The notes under the pieces were generated by a model, which saw only the letters and a list, made by a program, of their open reading frames with translations, searched no databases and had not been told where the DNA came from. This document shows positions 35,124-44,726 of a stretch of 45,629 nucleotides of DNA, piece after piece; positions within the stretch are counted from its first letter, which is position 1; each line of letters opens with the position of its first letter. The position numbers and the translations under genes are program-made. This DNA comes from Nitrosomonas sp. (GTDB lineage: Bacteria > Pseudomonadota > Gammaproteobacteria > Burkholderiales > Nitrosomonadaceae), in the NCBI RefSeq assembly GCF_019752095.1, contig NZ_JAIEMO010000042.1, forward strand, positions 1-45,629. The letters are read 5' to 3'.

Positions 35124-36392
35124 TTAGCGCTTGACGGGATTCAATCCGATCGAGGCGATGATCATTCCAAGCAGTGCCAACCCCGCCACTATGGGAAATG
35201 CATCCAGATAGCTGCCGGTGATATCTTTGATACTGCCCGATATCAGAGTTCCCAGGATGGCACCGGCGCCATAGGCCGTGTACACGATCCCATAATTCTG
35301 CGCATAGTACTGCTTTCCAAAGAAAATTCCAGTTGCAGTGGGCGCCAGTGCAAGCCATCCGCCCAGGCACATCCATAATATGCAGAATGCGACTAAGTAC
35401 AGCATTGCGTTTTCTTGCCCAAAAAAGGACATCATTAAGGATGCTGCAAAAATCAGGATAAATGAAAGCATCGCGCTATGTTTCGGGCCTAGCCTATCGG
35501 TAATGGCTCCAAATATTGGTCGTCCGAGGCCATTAAATACCGCAAAAAGTGAAACAGCCAGCGCCGCCATAGTTGCATCCAGCTTGGCTACTTCTGTACC
35601 CACCGGGGATGCTATGCCAATCGCCATTAATCCAGCCAGGCAACCGATTGTGTAGGTAGCCCATAACGCATAGAAACTGGGAGTTTTTAGCATTGCTTGT
35701 CTGGAGAGGTTCAAGGTTGGGAATGTAGCAGTTGCGTGGGCAGAAGAAATCGCTTCAGATCCTGCAGAAATCCATTTGTCTGGTGGAAAACTCAATAACT
35801 GCGCCGAAAGCATAATGATGACGCCAAATGCTATCCCTGAATAAAGAAACGTGTTCATGATCCCTATGTCCGGATTGTCGATCATCGCTTTCATGAGGGA
35901 TGCTGTGACTAGCGCCGAGACGCCAAATCCCATAATCGTTAAACCAATCGCTAAACCGCTTTTTTGGGGGAACCATTTCGCGATTACCGCAATCGGGCAG
36001 CCGTAAACGATGCCGACCCCAGCGCCGCCTATTACTCCGTATACAATGGTCAGGATAGTAATATTCGGAGAGAAACTTGCAGCAATCCATCCTATCGCTA
36101 CCAGCATGCCGCCTAGCATTGCGGTCTTTTTCGGTCCCCATTGTGCGATCAGATTGCCTGCCAGCGGCATTGCTATTGCAAATACTGCCAGAAAAACCAT
36201 AAACGGATAGCCGCTTTGACTCGAAGTGATTCCCCACAAGGTCTCCAATGGTTTTCTGAAAATGCTGAATGCATAAATGGAGCCTAAGCAAACATTGATC
36301 AAAAATCCAACTGAAACGAGTAGCCACCTGCCTTTTTCTGCGGCCATGCCCAGTATTATCAATTGTCGTTCCGCATTTCTGTCTTTGTCCAT
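35124..36392 (-). CDS. OFA-type major facilitator transporter
   Basis: This 422-aa, twelve-helix protein has RWLLVSVGFLINVCLGSIYAFSIFRKPLE at the N-terminus, WGPKKTAMLGGMLVAIGW as the loop 2/3 signature, GGAGVGIVYGCPIAVIAKWFPQKSGLAIGL in helices 4-5, and GLGRPIFGAITDRLGPKHSAM in the second half. This is the oxalate/formate antiporter (OFA) pattern. Members carry oxalate, formate or other small carboxylates; the substrate cannot be read from sequence. No oxalate or formate metabolic genes are adjacent. Intact and full length, 75 bp upstream of the kinase-like gene on the same strand. Confidence 0.88.
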   Translation of the reverse strand: MDKDRNAERQLIILGMAAEKGRWLLVSVGFLINVCLGSIYAFSIFRKPLETLWGITSSQSGYPFMVFLAVFAIAMPLAGNLIAQWGPKKTAMLGGMLVAIGWIAASFSPNITILTIVYGVIGGAGVGIVYGCPIAVIAKWFPQKSGLAIGLTIMGFGVSALVTASLMKAMIDNPDIGIMNTFLYSGIAFGVIIMLSAQLLSFPPDKWISAGSEAISSAHATATFPTLNLSRQAMLKTPSFYALWATYTIGCLAGLMAIGIASPVGTEVAKLDATMAALAVSLFAVFNGLGRPIFGAITDRLGPKHSAMLSFILIFAASLMMSFFGQENAMLYLVAFCILWMCLGGWLALAPTATGIFFGKQYYAQNYGIVYTAYGAGAILGTLISGSIKDITGSYLDAFPIVAGLALLGMIIASIGLNPVKR

Positions 36393-36638
36393 CAGGTTGC
36401 TTTTTCAGTTAGTGCGTGGATTTTTGCCGTGATCTTACCGTTGTGCTTGCTTTTTACAGGAATTTAATCGGGATGATAACTGGGTGGAACGCAGTTGTGC
36501 CTGAGTTCGATTTATTTAATACGTAAATCCATTGGATGAACGCAGATACACTTAAATTGTTGAAGAAAAAAACTACGCTTGACGGTTTTGGATTACATTT
36601 TAGACGTGCGATTTCCCGTGGTTTTGCCCTAGGGTTAT

Positions 36639-37055
36639 TTATTTGATCGCATATTCAGAAACTTGCCACATTCCATCTTGAGTCTTGGCCAGCGTTACTG
36701 TCTCCATAATCAAACCTTTTTCAGTAAAAGTGGTATAGAACTGTAAGATTACATAATCTCCGTCAGGAAATCCTGATAATGATTTTGCTGCACTTGCCGT
36801 CGCAATAAATCGAGCATTCATGGCACCACGCGATGACCTAATTGCAGTTATTGATTTGATCCACTCCGCTTCGGGTGTTTTAGCTCTTAATAGAGGAGAT
36901 GAGCTTTCCCAGCTTTCTTTATATTGCCCACGATCAACCGATCCTAACCAAGAGCGTGCACTGCTCTCAACCTTTTCAAGAATATCACCCTTTTCGGCAT
37001 GCACCGTATTGATATATAAAAGTAACAGAAATATCGCAAATAATCGTTTTATCAT
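36639..37055 (-). CDS. DUF4019 family secreted protein
   Basis: 138 aa with signal peptide (MIKRLFAIFLLLLYINTVHAEK, cleavage after VHA). The mature domain AARSWLGSVDRGQYKESWESSSPLLRAKTPEAEW and WQVSEYAIK match DUF4019, an NTF2-like fold of unknown function in proteobacteria. Length is typical. Lies between the OFA transporter and ZIP transporter genes with its own spacing on both sides, so it is probably a single-gene unit. Confidence 0.85.
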   Translation of the reverse strand: MIKRLFAIFLLLLYINTVHAEKGDILEKVESSARSWLGSVDRGQYKESWESSSPLLRAKTPEAEWIKSITAIRSSRGAMNARFIATASAAKSLSGFPDGDYVILQFYTTFTEKGLIMETVTLAKTQDGMWQVSEYAIK

Positions 37056-37101
37056 AAAAAAACTCCTAAAATTTCTCGTGTGATGTTGTCACTTCGCTTG
37101 A

Positions 37102-37902
37102 CTAGGCATGGGGAAAGATATTTCCTATTAGCCAGATAGAAGAAATTCCTAATAAGATAAGAATAACTTGCTGGATGGTGGCATGAATCTCAGGGCGTTT
37201 ATGCAAACTTGGAATCAAATCCGACATGGCTACGTAAATCATGCTCGCCGAAGCAATTCCAAGTAATGGCAGGATCAAATAATCCATTTCATTCAGCATA
37301 AAATACGCTAGCACACCTCCAACCAAAGTAGCTAAGCTGGACACTAAGTTCAATAAAAATGCCATGCGGCGCGTATAGCCAGAATTCAGCAGAATAATGA
37401 AGTCTCCCGCTTCTTGCGGTATTTCGTGAGCAATAATTGCAATCGATGTCACAATACCTAATTGCACATCAACCATGAATGAAGCTGCAATCAGAATGCC
37501 GTCGACAAAATTATGAAAGGTATCCCCTACGATTACCATCATTCCGCTGCGCCCATGATCATGCTCATGAAGGTTGCCTGGGGTTACCGCAATGCCATGT
37601 AACGGATCATGCGCTTCGCAATCCTCTAAATGGCAATGCCGCCATAACACCAGTTTTTCCAGGATAAAAAAAACTAAGATACCGAATAATACAAAGATGG
37701 TTACTTGTGTTGGATTATCTGAATGCTCAAGCGCTTCGGGCAAGGTATTTAAAAAAGCAACGCCTAATAATGCACCTATGGCATAGGATATGAGTACTGA
37801 GAGCCATGACACACGGGCGTTGAATGCCAATATTGCGGCAACCAACAGACTCAATACGCCGCCCAGCAAACTGACAGCAATAATCCAGGTAAGCGTTGAC
37901 AT
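37102..37902 (-). CDS. ZIP family metal transporter
   Basis: This 266-aa, eight-helix protein carries the two metal-binding helix motifs: H130-N-F-V-D134 (TM4) and H159-E-I-P-Q-E163 (TM5), with TFHNFVDGILIAASF and IIAHEIPQEAGDFIILLNSGY fully matching the GufA/ZIP class. A cytoplasmic loop (about 89-118) is rich in His, Asp and Glu (HCHLEDCEAHDPLHG, HEHDHG) and probably binds zinc or similar ions. ZIPs take divalent metal into the cytosol. No regulator is adjacent. ATG 37902 gives the normal N-terminus. Confidence 0.92.
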   Translation of the reverse strand: MSTLTWIIAVSLLGGVLSLLVAAILAFNARVSWLSVLISYAIGALLGVAFLNTLPEALEHSDNPTQVTIFVLFGILVFFILEKLVLWRHCHLEDCEAHDPLHGIAVTPGNLHEHDHGRSGMMVIVGDTFHNFVDGILIAASFMVDVQLGIVTSIAIIAHEIPQEAGDFIILLNSGYTRRMAFLLNLVSSLATLVGGVLAYFMLNEMDYLILPLLGIASASMIYVAMSDLIPSLHKRPEIHATIQQVILILLGISSIWLIGNIFPHA

Positions 37903-37976
37903 AGCACGAATTAAAAAAGAAAGGCGGGATTATACGCTGTTGCAATGCAATAAATAACAAGTTAAGGAAGAGAGTT

Positions 37977-38723
37977 TTACTCAAACCAGATTAAAGCGGC
38001 CATGCGTCCGGTTACACCATCCCGACGATACGAGAAAAAATGCTCAGAATCGCTGAAAGTACAGATCCCTCCACCATAAATCTGAGCAATGCCACTGCTT
38101 GTCAAGCGTTGGCGTGCCAACAGAAAGATATCCGCGAGCCATTTTCCCCCTTGCTGCCCGCTCTTGGCTACAAATCCTTGTTTCGCCTGTGTGTCATGCT
38201 GAACAAAAGCTTCGTAGACGTCCGTGCCGACTTCAAAGTGATTCGGGCCAATTGCTGGCCCCAGCCATGCTATCAGCTCACCATGATCCGCTTGCATAGC
38301 TTGGATGGATTTTTCAATAATTCCTCCAGCCAAGCCGCGCCAACCTGCATGTACGATACCCACGGTAGTGCCCGCTGTATTACATAATAATACCGGCAAG
38401 CAATCGGCGACCATTACAGCGCAAACTGTTTTTCGCTTACGGCTAAAAACCGCATCTCCTTCTGGAATTTTCGTTGTCGTCTGATCTATCGGGATCGGTA
38501 CTGTCCCGTGTACTTGTTTCAACCACCTAGGCTCGGCCGGTAAGTAGCGGCGTAATAAAGTCCGATTTTTTGTAACGTCGGCCAAATTATCATTAACGTG
38601 TGTGGCTAGATTTAGCGAAGCATAAATACCATTTGCGTCGTGACTCATACCGCCTGCGCGAGTTGTAAATAGTGCTTTTACATTGCTGGGTGCAGGCCAA
38701 TCAGGAACGATCCAATCATGCAT
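37977..38723 (-). CDS. pgeF: YfiH/PgeF family purine-nucleoside enzyme (laccase domain)
   Basis: This 248-aa family member has the metal-site residues His72 (KQVHG), Cys108 (MVADCLPVLL) and His125 (GIVHAGWRGLAGGI), plus ALFTTRAGGMS (17-27) and LGPAIGPNHFEVG. Known members act on adenosine and other purine nucleosides or correct peptidoglycan made with wrong amino acids (PgeF role in E. coli); older annotation is polyphenol oxidase. Full length. The stop is 75 bp upstream of the ZIP gene, so the two may share a transcript. Confidence 0.92.
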   Translation of the reverse strand: MHDWIVPDWPAPSNVKALFTTRAGGMSHDANGIYASLNLATHVNDNLADVTKNRTLLRRYLPAEPRWLKQVHGTVPIPIDQTTTKIPEGDAVFSRKRKTVCAVMVADCLPVLLCNTAGTTVGIVHAGWRGLAGGIIEKSIQAMQADHGELIAWLGPAIGPNHFEVGTDVYEAFVQHDTQAKQGFVAKSGQQGGKWLADIFLLARQRLTSSGIAQIYGGGICTFSDSEHFFSYRRDGVTGRMAALIWFE

Positions 38724-38964
38724 AGTTATCGAATTTCACCATTATTCAGAAAAGTGTCGAGAGGCATCATTTGTAGTTCTCGCAGCCATTAAATTGTAAT
38801 AATTAGAACGCCTGCTCACAACGAATTAAACCTAAAAATAGATATTTCTGAGTTAAAATATTATCAATGAGGTCACAATCTATCTCAATGCGTGTTGCAT
38901 TGTTACTGAATCCCGTTAATAACCCCGATAGTTGATAATAACAAGTCCAATATAGGTGTAATCA

Positions 38965-40122
38965 ATGAATTATATAAAAAACTCAATTAATACAATGCAC
39001 AAAACTTTCGTGTGCGCAATCATGCTCATCTTTTTATTGACATCCTTTGCCCATGCTTCAACCGAAGATGAAAGCGAATTTCTTAAAGCTGCATTTTCCG
39101 GAAATATAGAAGCTATTAAGCAGTTATTGGAAAAGGGCGTCAATGTTAATTACCAAAATGAAATGGGATTTACTGCGCTCATTGTGGCTTCCCAATTTGG
39201 ACATAGCGATATTGTCGATCAATTGCTGGAAAAAAATGCTGATGTAACTATTAAAAATGCGGGTGATGTAACGGCATTGACCATTGCCGCAAAAAATGGC
39301 TATGCTGACATCGTTGGTATGCTGTTAGCCAAAGGCGCGGATATTAATGCGCAAACCACCGATGGTATTACACCATTGATGCTGGCAATACAAAAAGGCC
39401 ATGAAGCGATCGTCGATACGCTGCTTGAAAAAGGTGCGGATATTCATCTGCAAACCCAGGAAAAACTTACAGCCTTGATCATTGCCGCCCTGGAAGGCAG
39501 AAGCGCCATCGTCGATAAGCTCTTGGCTAAAGGCGCAAAAATTGATGTGCAGGCGTCCGATAATACTACCGCACTATACATGGCGGCAAGAAACGGACAT
39601 ACGGCAATTGTTGAAACCTTATTAGCAAAAAATGCCCCTGTTGATTTGATAGCGGTCAACAATACCACGCCATTGTATGTTTCTGCACAAAATGGCCATC
39701 TTGATATTGTCAATGCTCTGCTGGCAAAGGGCGCTAAAGTTGACGCAAAAGACGAGAATGACGCGACGCCCCTGATTTTAGCGTCATTAATGGGTAACGC
39801 TGAGGTAGTAGAAGCTCTTATCAAACATGGCGCTACGGTAAATCATCAAGCCAATAATGGATTTACTCCGTTGATTCTGGCCGCGCAAAACGGACACGCG
39901 CCGGTCATAGAAATCTTACTGGATAGCGGCGCTAATATTAATCAGCAAAATGACGATGGTGTAACCGCATTAATGTGGGCAGGCTTGCACGACCATGCCG
40001 ATGCGGTAAAAGTGTTATTGGCCAAAGGCGCTGACATAAAGATTAAAAGCAAAACCGGAAAAACCGCGGTTGAACTTGCCAAAGACCCTGCCATCATCGA
40101 GTTGCTGCAAGCCACTCAATAA
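38965..40122 (+). CDS. Secreted ankyrin-repeat protein
   Basis: 385 aa. Signal peptide: a basic N-region to residue 14, hydrophobic FVCAIMLIFLLTSFAHAS (about 15-32), cleavage near AHA. The rest (about 37-383) is ten to eleven ankyrin repeats of 33 residues, most in the consensus form GxTALxxAAxxGHxxIVxxLLxKGADV, so it forms an elongated protein-binding solenoid in the periplasm or outside. Repeats are very regular, a sign of recent duplication or strong constraint. ATG 38965 is used since AGGTG lies 8 bases before it. 15 bp upstream of the GDPD gene; function in that operon is unclear, perhaps periplasmic binding. Confidence 0.9.
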   Translation: MNYIKNSINTMHKTFVCAIMLIFLLTSFAHASTEDESEFLKAAFSGNIEAIKQLLEKGVNVNYQNEMGFTALIVASQFGHSDIVDQLLEKNADVTIKNAGDVTALTIAAKNGYADIVGMLLAKGADINAQTTDGITPLMLAIQKGHEAIVDTLLEKGADIHLQTQEKLTALIIAALEGRSAIVDKLLAKGAKIDVQASDNTTALYMAARNGHTAIVETLLAKNAPVDLIAVNNTTPLYVSAQNGHLDIVNALLAKGAKVDAKDENDATPLILASLMGNAEVVEALIKHGATVNHQANNGFTPLILAAQNGHAPVIEILLDSGANINQQNDDGVTALMWAGLHDHADAVKVLLAKGADIKIKSKTGKTAVELAKDPAIIELLQATQ

Positions 40123-40137
40123 AGCGCAATACCACGC

Positions 40138-40899
40138 ATGAACACGATGTCCGAGCAAAACTACTCCCCGCCTAAAAAAAGTATGGTGTTTGCGCATCGT
40201 GGTGCGAATCGGGAAGCTATGGAAAACACCCGTAATGCCTTTGACAGAGCATTACGATATGCCATTGATGGCATTGAAACCGATGTGCAATTGAGCCGTG
40301 ATGAAGTTGCTGTGCTATGGCATGATCGCTTTCTCGATAAAATCAGACTGAACGATAAGCGCATTGACGATTTCGATTATCATCAACTACAAACGCTGAT
40401 TAATCCAAGTTCTGAAAATGAAGGCATTCTGACTCTGAAGGACTTTCTAATCACCTATCGTAAATGCTGCCACTTATTGATCGAAGTCAAAAACCGTGAC
40501 TGGGAACCGCCTGCTCGTCACCAAACAAAAATGCGCCAAACGCTGGATTTGATTAGCAACAACCCTGAGCAAGGCATACTGGTTTCCTCCTTCAATCTTG
40601 TGAGTCTTGAATATGCTCACTGCTACCGGCCAGGGGTTCCATTGATTTATAACTTTGAAACTGAACAAACCATCGCCGATGCACGCCAATTACTTACTAC
40701 CCATGATTTTCTGTATGGTTTTTGTCTACCGATTGCAAGCACTGATCAAGCAATGGTCAGTTTATTGCATGATCAACGCAAATGTGTCGGCGTATATACC
40801 TGCAATAGTGAGGCTGAAATCACTAAAGCTTTGCAGCTAGAGGTTGATATCTTGATCAGCGATTTACCTGAAAAAGCGCTGATACTGCGCGATCAATGA
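40138..40899 (+). CDS. Glycerophosphodiester phosphodiesterase
   Basis: This 253-aa TIM-barrel enzyme splits glycerophosphodiesters to glycerol-3-phosphate and an alcohol. Active-site residues: H20-R21 (FAHRGANREAMENTRNAF), E47 and D49 (GIETDVQLS), H62 (LWHDRF), with LIEVKNRDW further on. No signal peptide, so it acts in the cytoplasm like UgpQ, on diesters that are taken up or released inside. Follows the ankyrin gene by 15 bp and overlaps the glpD gene by 4 bp (ATGA), consistent with metabolic coupling. Length is normal. Confidence 0.92.
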   Translation: MNTMSEQNYSPPKKSMVFAHRGANREAMENTRNAFDRALRYAIDGIETDVQLSRDEVAVLWHDRFLDKIRLNDKRIDDFDYHQLQTLINPSSENEGILTLKDFLITYRKCCHLLIEVKNRDWEPPARHQTKMRQTLDLISNNPEQGILVSSFNLVSLEYAHCYRPGVPLIYNFETEQTIADARQLLTTHDFLYGFCLPIASTDQAMVSLLHDQRKCVGVYTCNSEAEITKALQLEVDILISDLPEKALILRDQ

Positions 40900-42485
40900 A
40901 ACGGGATTTTGCAGCATTATCCGCTCAATCATTCGATCTTTTGATTTGTGGCGGTGGCATTTACGGTGCTTGGACAGCGTATGATGCTGCACTTCGCGGT
41001 CTGAAAGTGGCTATCGTCGAACAAAACGATTGGGCCAGCGGGACATCCTCAGCATCGACCAAGTTGATTCATGGCGGTTTGCGTTACCTGGAAACATACG
41101 ATTTTAAGCTAGTGAGGAAATCACTCCAGGAACGAGCTATGTTGCTGCGCGTTGCGCCTCACCGTGTATGGCCGTTGCACTTTGGCGTTCCGGTTTACGC
41201 ACAACAGCGCATCAACCGATTGCAATTGAAACTGGGTTTGTCGTTGTATGATTATTTGGCCAGCGATGCAAGTGCGTCCATGCATCACCGTTATTATGAT
41301 GCCAAGCAATTTAACGTGCATTTTCCCATGGTTAGGGAAGATACCTTGAAAGGAGGATTCACCTACGCTGATGCACAAACGGATGACGCACGGTTGACCT
41401 TGGAATTGATTGCAGGCGCCCAAACAGCTGGTGCTTGTTGCGTCAATTATTGCCGATTGATACAACTATCGGAGACAGATGGCAAAGCCGATGGCGCAAT
41501 CATTCAAGATCAACTGACTCATAATAAACAAAGAATTCACGCCAAACAAATTGTTTTTACGGCTGGACAGTGGCTGACTAAGAAAGCACCAAGCAACGCA
41601 TGGTGTCGTCTTGCCAAGGGTGTTCATCTTGTCATGCCTGCTTTGTTGAATGCTGAAGCTTTGTTACTGACCACCGAATCGGATGGGCGGGTATTTTTTA
41701 TGATTCCGTGGTATGGTTTAACGCTACTTGGGACAACCGATACCGATTTCAAAGGCGATGTGGAACAAGTTACAGCTGAAGACAGCGACATTGATTATTT
41801 GCTCGCCGCTGTCAATAGTTATCTGAACACACCGTGGACGCGCAGCGATATCATCGGTAGCTTTGCGGGTGTGCGGGTTTTTAAGCAAAATACATCGACA
41901 GTTTCCTCCAGTTCACCTTCAGCTGTTAGCCGCGATTGGGAATTAAAATCCGCGCCCAACGGTGTACATTATGCCATTGGCGGAAAAATCACTTCGTCGC
42001 GCCAGGACGCTACGCGTATCGTTGATGCAATATGCGCACAGCTGGGTGTTTCACTACCTTGTGCGACTCAGGATCGTTTGTTCCCTTGGGCGCCGCAAGA
42101 AAATTTCACGGTATGGTCTGCCCGTATGTCTGACCAAGCGGCGCAACTAGACATTGATGCGGAAAGCGCACATTGGTTGTTGCGTCGCCACGGTGTGCGT
42201 AGCGTAGAAATTTTCCAACGTATTGAAATGGAACCTGATTTGGCGCAACGAATTATTCCTTCTTTACCATTTCTTCGTGCTGATTTGATGCACTGTGCAG
42301 CAACCGAGATGGTGATCCATCTGGATGATTTGCTACGCCGTCGCATGCCCTTACTTATATTGTCAAAAATTACCGAAGATCAATTGCTAAAAATTGCTCG
42401 ATACATAGCTGGTATTCTAAATTGGAGCAGCACGCAAATTGCTCAGGAAATTACGCGTTGCGACAGATACCGGAGCATGCAGTGA
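40896..42485 (+). CDS. glpD: FAD-dependent glycerol-3-phosphate dehydrogenase
   Basis: This 529-aa peripheral membrane flavoenzyme oxidises glycerol-3-phosphate to DHAP and passes electrons to quinone. N-terminal FAD motif FDLLICGGGIYGAWTAYDAALRG (13-35), then SSASTKLIHGGLRYLE (about 51-66), and YGLTLLGTTDTDF plus IGGKITSSRQDAT in the C-terminal half. Length is normal. It directly uses the product of the GDPD gene before it. The next gene, an FGGY kinase, overlaps its stop by 4 bp (GTGA). Confidence 0.93.
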   Translation: MKRDFAALSAQSFDLLICGGGIYGAWTAYDAALRGLKVAIVEQNDWASGTSSASTKLIHGGLRYLETYDFKLVRKSLQERAMLLRVAPHRVWPLHFGVPVYAQQRINRLQLKLGLSLYDYLASDASASMHHRYYDAKQFNVHFPMVREDTLKGGFTYADAQTDDARLTLELIAGAQTAGACCVNYCRLIQLSETDGKADGAIIQDQLTHNKQRIHAKQIVFTAGQWLTKKAPSNAWCRLAKGVHLVMPALLNAEALLLTTESDGRVFFMIPWYGLTLLGTTDTDFKGDVEQVTAEDSDIDYLLAAVNSYLNTPWTRSDIIGSFAGVRVFKQNTSTVSSSSPSAVSRDWELKSAPNGVHYAIGGKITSSRQDATRIVDAICAQLGVSLPCATQDRLFPWAPQENFTVWSARMSDQAAQLDIDAESAHWLLRRHGVRSVEIFQRIEMEPDLAQRIIPSLPFLRADLMHCAATEMVIHLDDLLRRRMPLLILSKITEDQLLKIARYIAGILNWSSTQIAQEITRCDRYRSMQ

Positions 42486-43873
42486 CCGTGGCAATCGCGC
42501 TCGACTTGGGCACGACATCTATTAAAGCTGCTTTAATGGATCAACAAGGGAAGCTCCAACACATCGTCACTCACCCAGCACCTGTCATCGACAACTGGAA
42601 TGGGCGATACGAAAGCGATGCGCTGCACTATGTTGCGACTGCTGAACGAGTCCTCAAAGAATGCCTTGCACAAACCCATGACAAACCGCCGTTAGGATTA
42701 TGCAGCCAACGCTCGTCTTTCCTGCTCTGGGATAAAACCACCGGTGAACCAGTAACGCCATTAATATCCTGGCAAGATGACCGAGGTGCAAGCTGTTGTG
42801 ATCACTTGCAGGCATCGTCAGACACCATTCACAAACTCAGCGGCTTGCAGTTAACACCCTATTACTTTGCAACTAAATTGAGTGTATTGTTGCGGGAAAA
42901 TCCGGCATGGCGAGATAAGCTTATTCAAGGCGAATGGCTGACCGGTACGCTGGATACATTTTTGATTTGGCGCTGGACAGACAAGCAGTATTTTGTCACC
43001 GATGCATCCATGGCTGCGCGCACGCTGTTGATGGATATTTATCAGCAGCAGTGGTCAAATGCTTTATGTCATTTATTTGATATTCCCCATTCAATTTTGC
43101 CGCAAATCAGACCTTCAAACGGATTGAATCTGCTTTTAAATAATGGATTAATCTTACAAGCCAGTGTTGGCGATCAATCGGCAGCACTGATTGCCAGTTT
43201 GATTAACAGTCAGGGCGAAGCTTTGGTCAATCTTGGCACAGGCGGTTTTGTGATTCGTTCGCTTGCTAAGAAGCAAGTGGCATTTGATGGTTATTTGCAA
43301 ACATTGGTTTATCAAAACGAAAACCAGCATGTGCAATTTGCTATTGAAGGCACGCTCAACTCTATTGCTGCCGCGCTTGCATCTTATCCGGTAAATGAGT
43401 GTCGCTTTGAAGATCTGGCAGGCAATGATATTTTTTGTTTGGCTGAACCCAGTGGTTTAGGCGCGCCTTATTTTTGCAAGGATTGGGGTATCCATTTTTC
43501 TCAACCTGTCACCGGATTTACTTCACGGCAAGTTGCTTCACTGTTGCTCGAAGCGATTGTTTTCCGGGTTGTGCGCATCCTAGAAGAATTTCACCAGTAT
43601 GCGCCGTTAACTCGAGCTTATTTGTCTGGGGGTTTATCCGAGTTACCCTGTTTGCAATATGGCATCGCACAATGTACTACCTTTCCGGTTTATCACCTGC
43701 AACAAAAAGAAACGAGTCTGCAAGGTACTGCTGTATTGGCCTATGGATTTAAAGTAACCTGCCACCGAGAAATGCATAAAGTAGAAAGTAGGCAAACAAA
43801 CATCGCGCTCTTGAAAAAATATCGACGTTGGAAAGATTGGTTGGATGCTTTATTAAGAATTCCCCGTGGTTAA
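42482..43873 (+). CDS. FGGY-family carbohydrate kinase, probable glycerol kinase-like
   Basis: This 463-aa protein starts at GTG 42482, which overlaps the glpD stop; the frame upstream lies within glpD. ASKHA/FGGY fold: ATP-binding VAIALDLGTTSIKAALMD near the N-terminus, DDRGASCCDHL, VTDASMAARTLL (substrate-side loop), and the adenosine motif VNLGTGGFVIRS followed by LSGGLSELPCLQYGIAQ. GlpK is about 500 aa and more conserved, so a related polyol or sugar kinase is also possible, but the operon with GDPD and GlpD favours glycerol. It would let the cell use free glycerol as well as G3P. Confidence 0.85.
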   Translation: MTVAIALDLGTTSIKAALMDQQGKLQHIVTHPAPVIDNWNGRYESDALHYVATAERVLKECLAQTHDKPPLGLCSQRSSFLLWDKTTGEPVTPLISWQDDRGASCCDHLQASSDTIHKLSGLQLTPYYFATKLSVLLRENPAWRDKLIQGEWLTGTLDTFLIWRWTDKQYFVTDASMAARTLLMDIYQQQWSNALCHLFDIPHSILPQIRPSNGLNLLLNNGLILQASVGDQSAALIASLINSQGEALVNLGTGGFVIRSLAKKQVAFDGYLQTLVYQNENQHVQFAIEGTLNSIAAALASYPVNECRFEDLAGNDIFCLAEPSGLGAPYFCKDWGIHFSQPVTGFTSRQVASLLLEAIVFRVVRILEEFHQYAPLTRAYLSGGLSELPCLQYGIAQCTTFPVYHLQQKETSLQGTAVLAYGFKVTCHREMHKVESRQTNIALLKKYRRWKDWLDALLRIPRG

Positions 43874-44058
43874 TCCTAAAAAGTCTACCCGAATGAATGA
43901 CCAATCCTGTAAAATCGCGCATCGCGAGTGTCACTCTTATACGCAATCAAATTTTTGTATTTTATTATCATTCATTGCATAGTCTCATGATATCAATCGT
44001 ATAGCATTAAAGTTGATTGTTTCGTGCGATGATGTTCTACCTTTCAAAAGGAAGCCTT

Positions 44059-44649
44059 GTGACAACCAATATACCTGGTTATACTTATGGCAGCGCTTCG
44101 TTGCAAAAATCTCCCGTATCCATAGATGATTTTGCCAAGTTGAAACAAGCCAGTCTGTTTGGCGATGACGACATACGTTATCTAAAAATGTCGCATGACG
44201 TGCTGAAAGATCAGGTCGAGCAAATCCTGAATGTATGGTATGGTTTTGTCGGCTCAACCCCTTTCCTGTTGCACTATTTTACCAATGCGGCCGACGGTCA
44301 GCCCAACATGGATTATCTGGGTGGTGTACGCAAACGCTTTGGACAATGGATTCTCGATACCGCCAACGCCGAGTACAATCAAGACTGGCTCAATTATCAA
44401 TATGAAATCGGATTGCGCCATCACAGTTCGAAGAAAAACACCACCGACAACGTAAAATCCGTACCTATCATTCATATCCATTACATTTTTGCGTTGCTGA
44501 TCCCGATTACTACTACACTTCGTCCATTCCTGGAAAAAGGCGGTCATTCTCGTGATAATGTAGATCGCATGCAAGATGCATGGCGCAAATCGGTGCTGTT
44601 GCAAGTAATTCTGTGGTCACAACCTTACATCAAATCAGACGAGTTCTAA
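44059..44649 (+). CDS. Protoglobin-family haem protein
   Basis: This 196-aa protein is a single protoglobin domain. TTNIPGYTYG at the N-terminus is characteristic, GTG 44059 gives this start with AAAAGGA upstream, and NYQYEIGLRHH carries the likely proximal His (121 or 122). Protoglobins bind O2, CO and NO at a deep haem pocket; as stand-alone proteins they could serve as NO or O2 sensor or dioxygenase. There is no attached kinase, GGDEF or methyl-accepting domain. An in-frame ATG at 44029 without a ribosome site is judged too early. Confidence 0.88.
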   Translation: MTTNIPGYTYGSASLQKSPVSIDDFAKLKQASLFGDDDIRYLKMSHDVLKDQVEQILNVWYGFVGSTPFLLHYFTNAADGQPNMDYLGGVRKRFGQWILDTANAEYNQDWLNYQYEIGLRHHSSKKNTTDNVKSVPIIHIHYIFALLIPITTTLRPFLEKGGHSRDNVDRMQDAWRKSVLLQVILWSQPYIKSDEF

Positions 44650-44651
44650 TC

Positions 44652-44685
44652 TTTCTGGGAGAGTATTTTTTCGCTATCCCAGAAA
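44652..44685. terminator. Hairpin after the protoglobin gene
   Basis: TTTCTGGGA (44652-44660) and TCCCAGAAA (44677-44685) form a perfect 9-bp stem around a 16-nt loop that contains a T6 run. The stem's 3' arm is followed by A's rather than T's on the + strand, so efficiency is uncertain. Confidence 0.4.
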
Positions 44686-44726
44686 AATATACCTGAAATT
44701 CATTTTCTTAAAAATTCTGTTGGCAC

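Noticed and set aside
35755..36327. 190-codon alternative frame inside the OFA transporter gene
   Set aside because: Same strand, different frame; the OFA frame has full family motifs.
42422..42481. Upstream in-frame extension of the FGGY kinase
   Set aside because: It lies inside the 3' end of glpD; GTG 42482 gives the family N-terminus.
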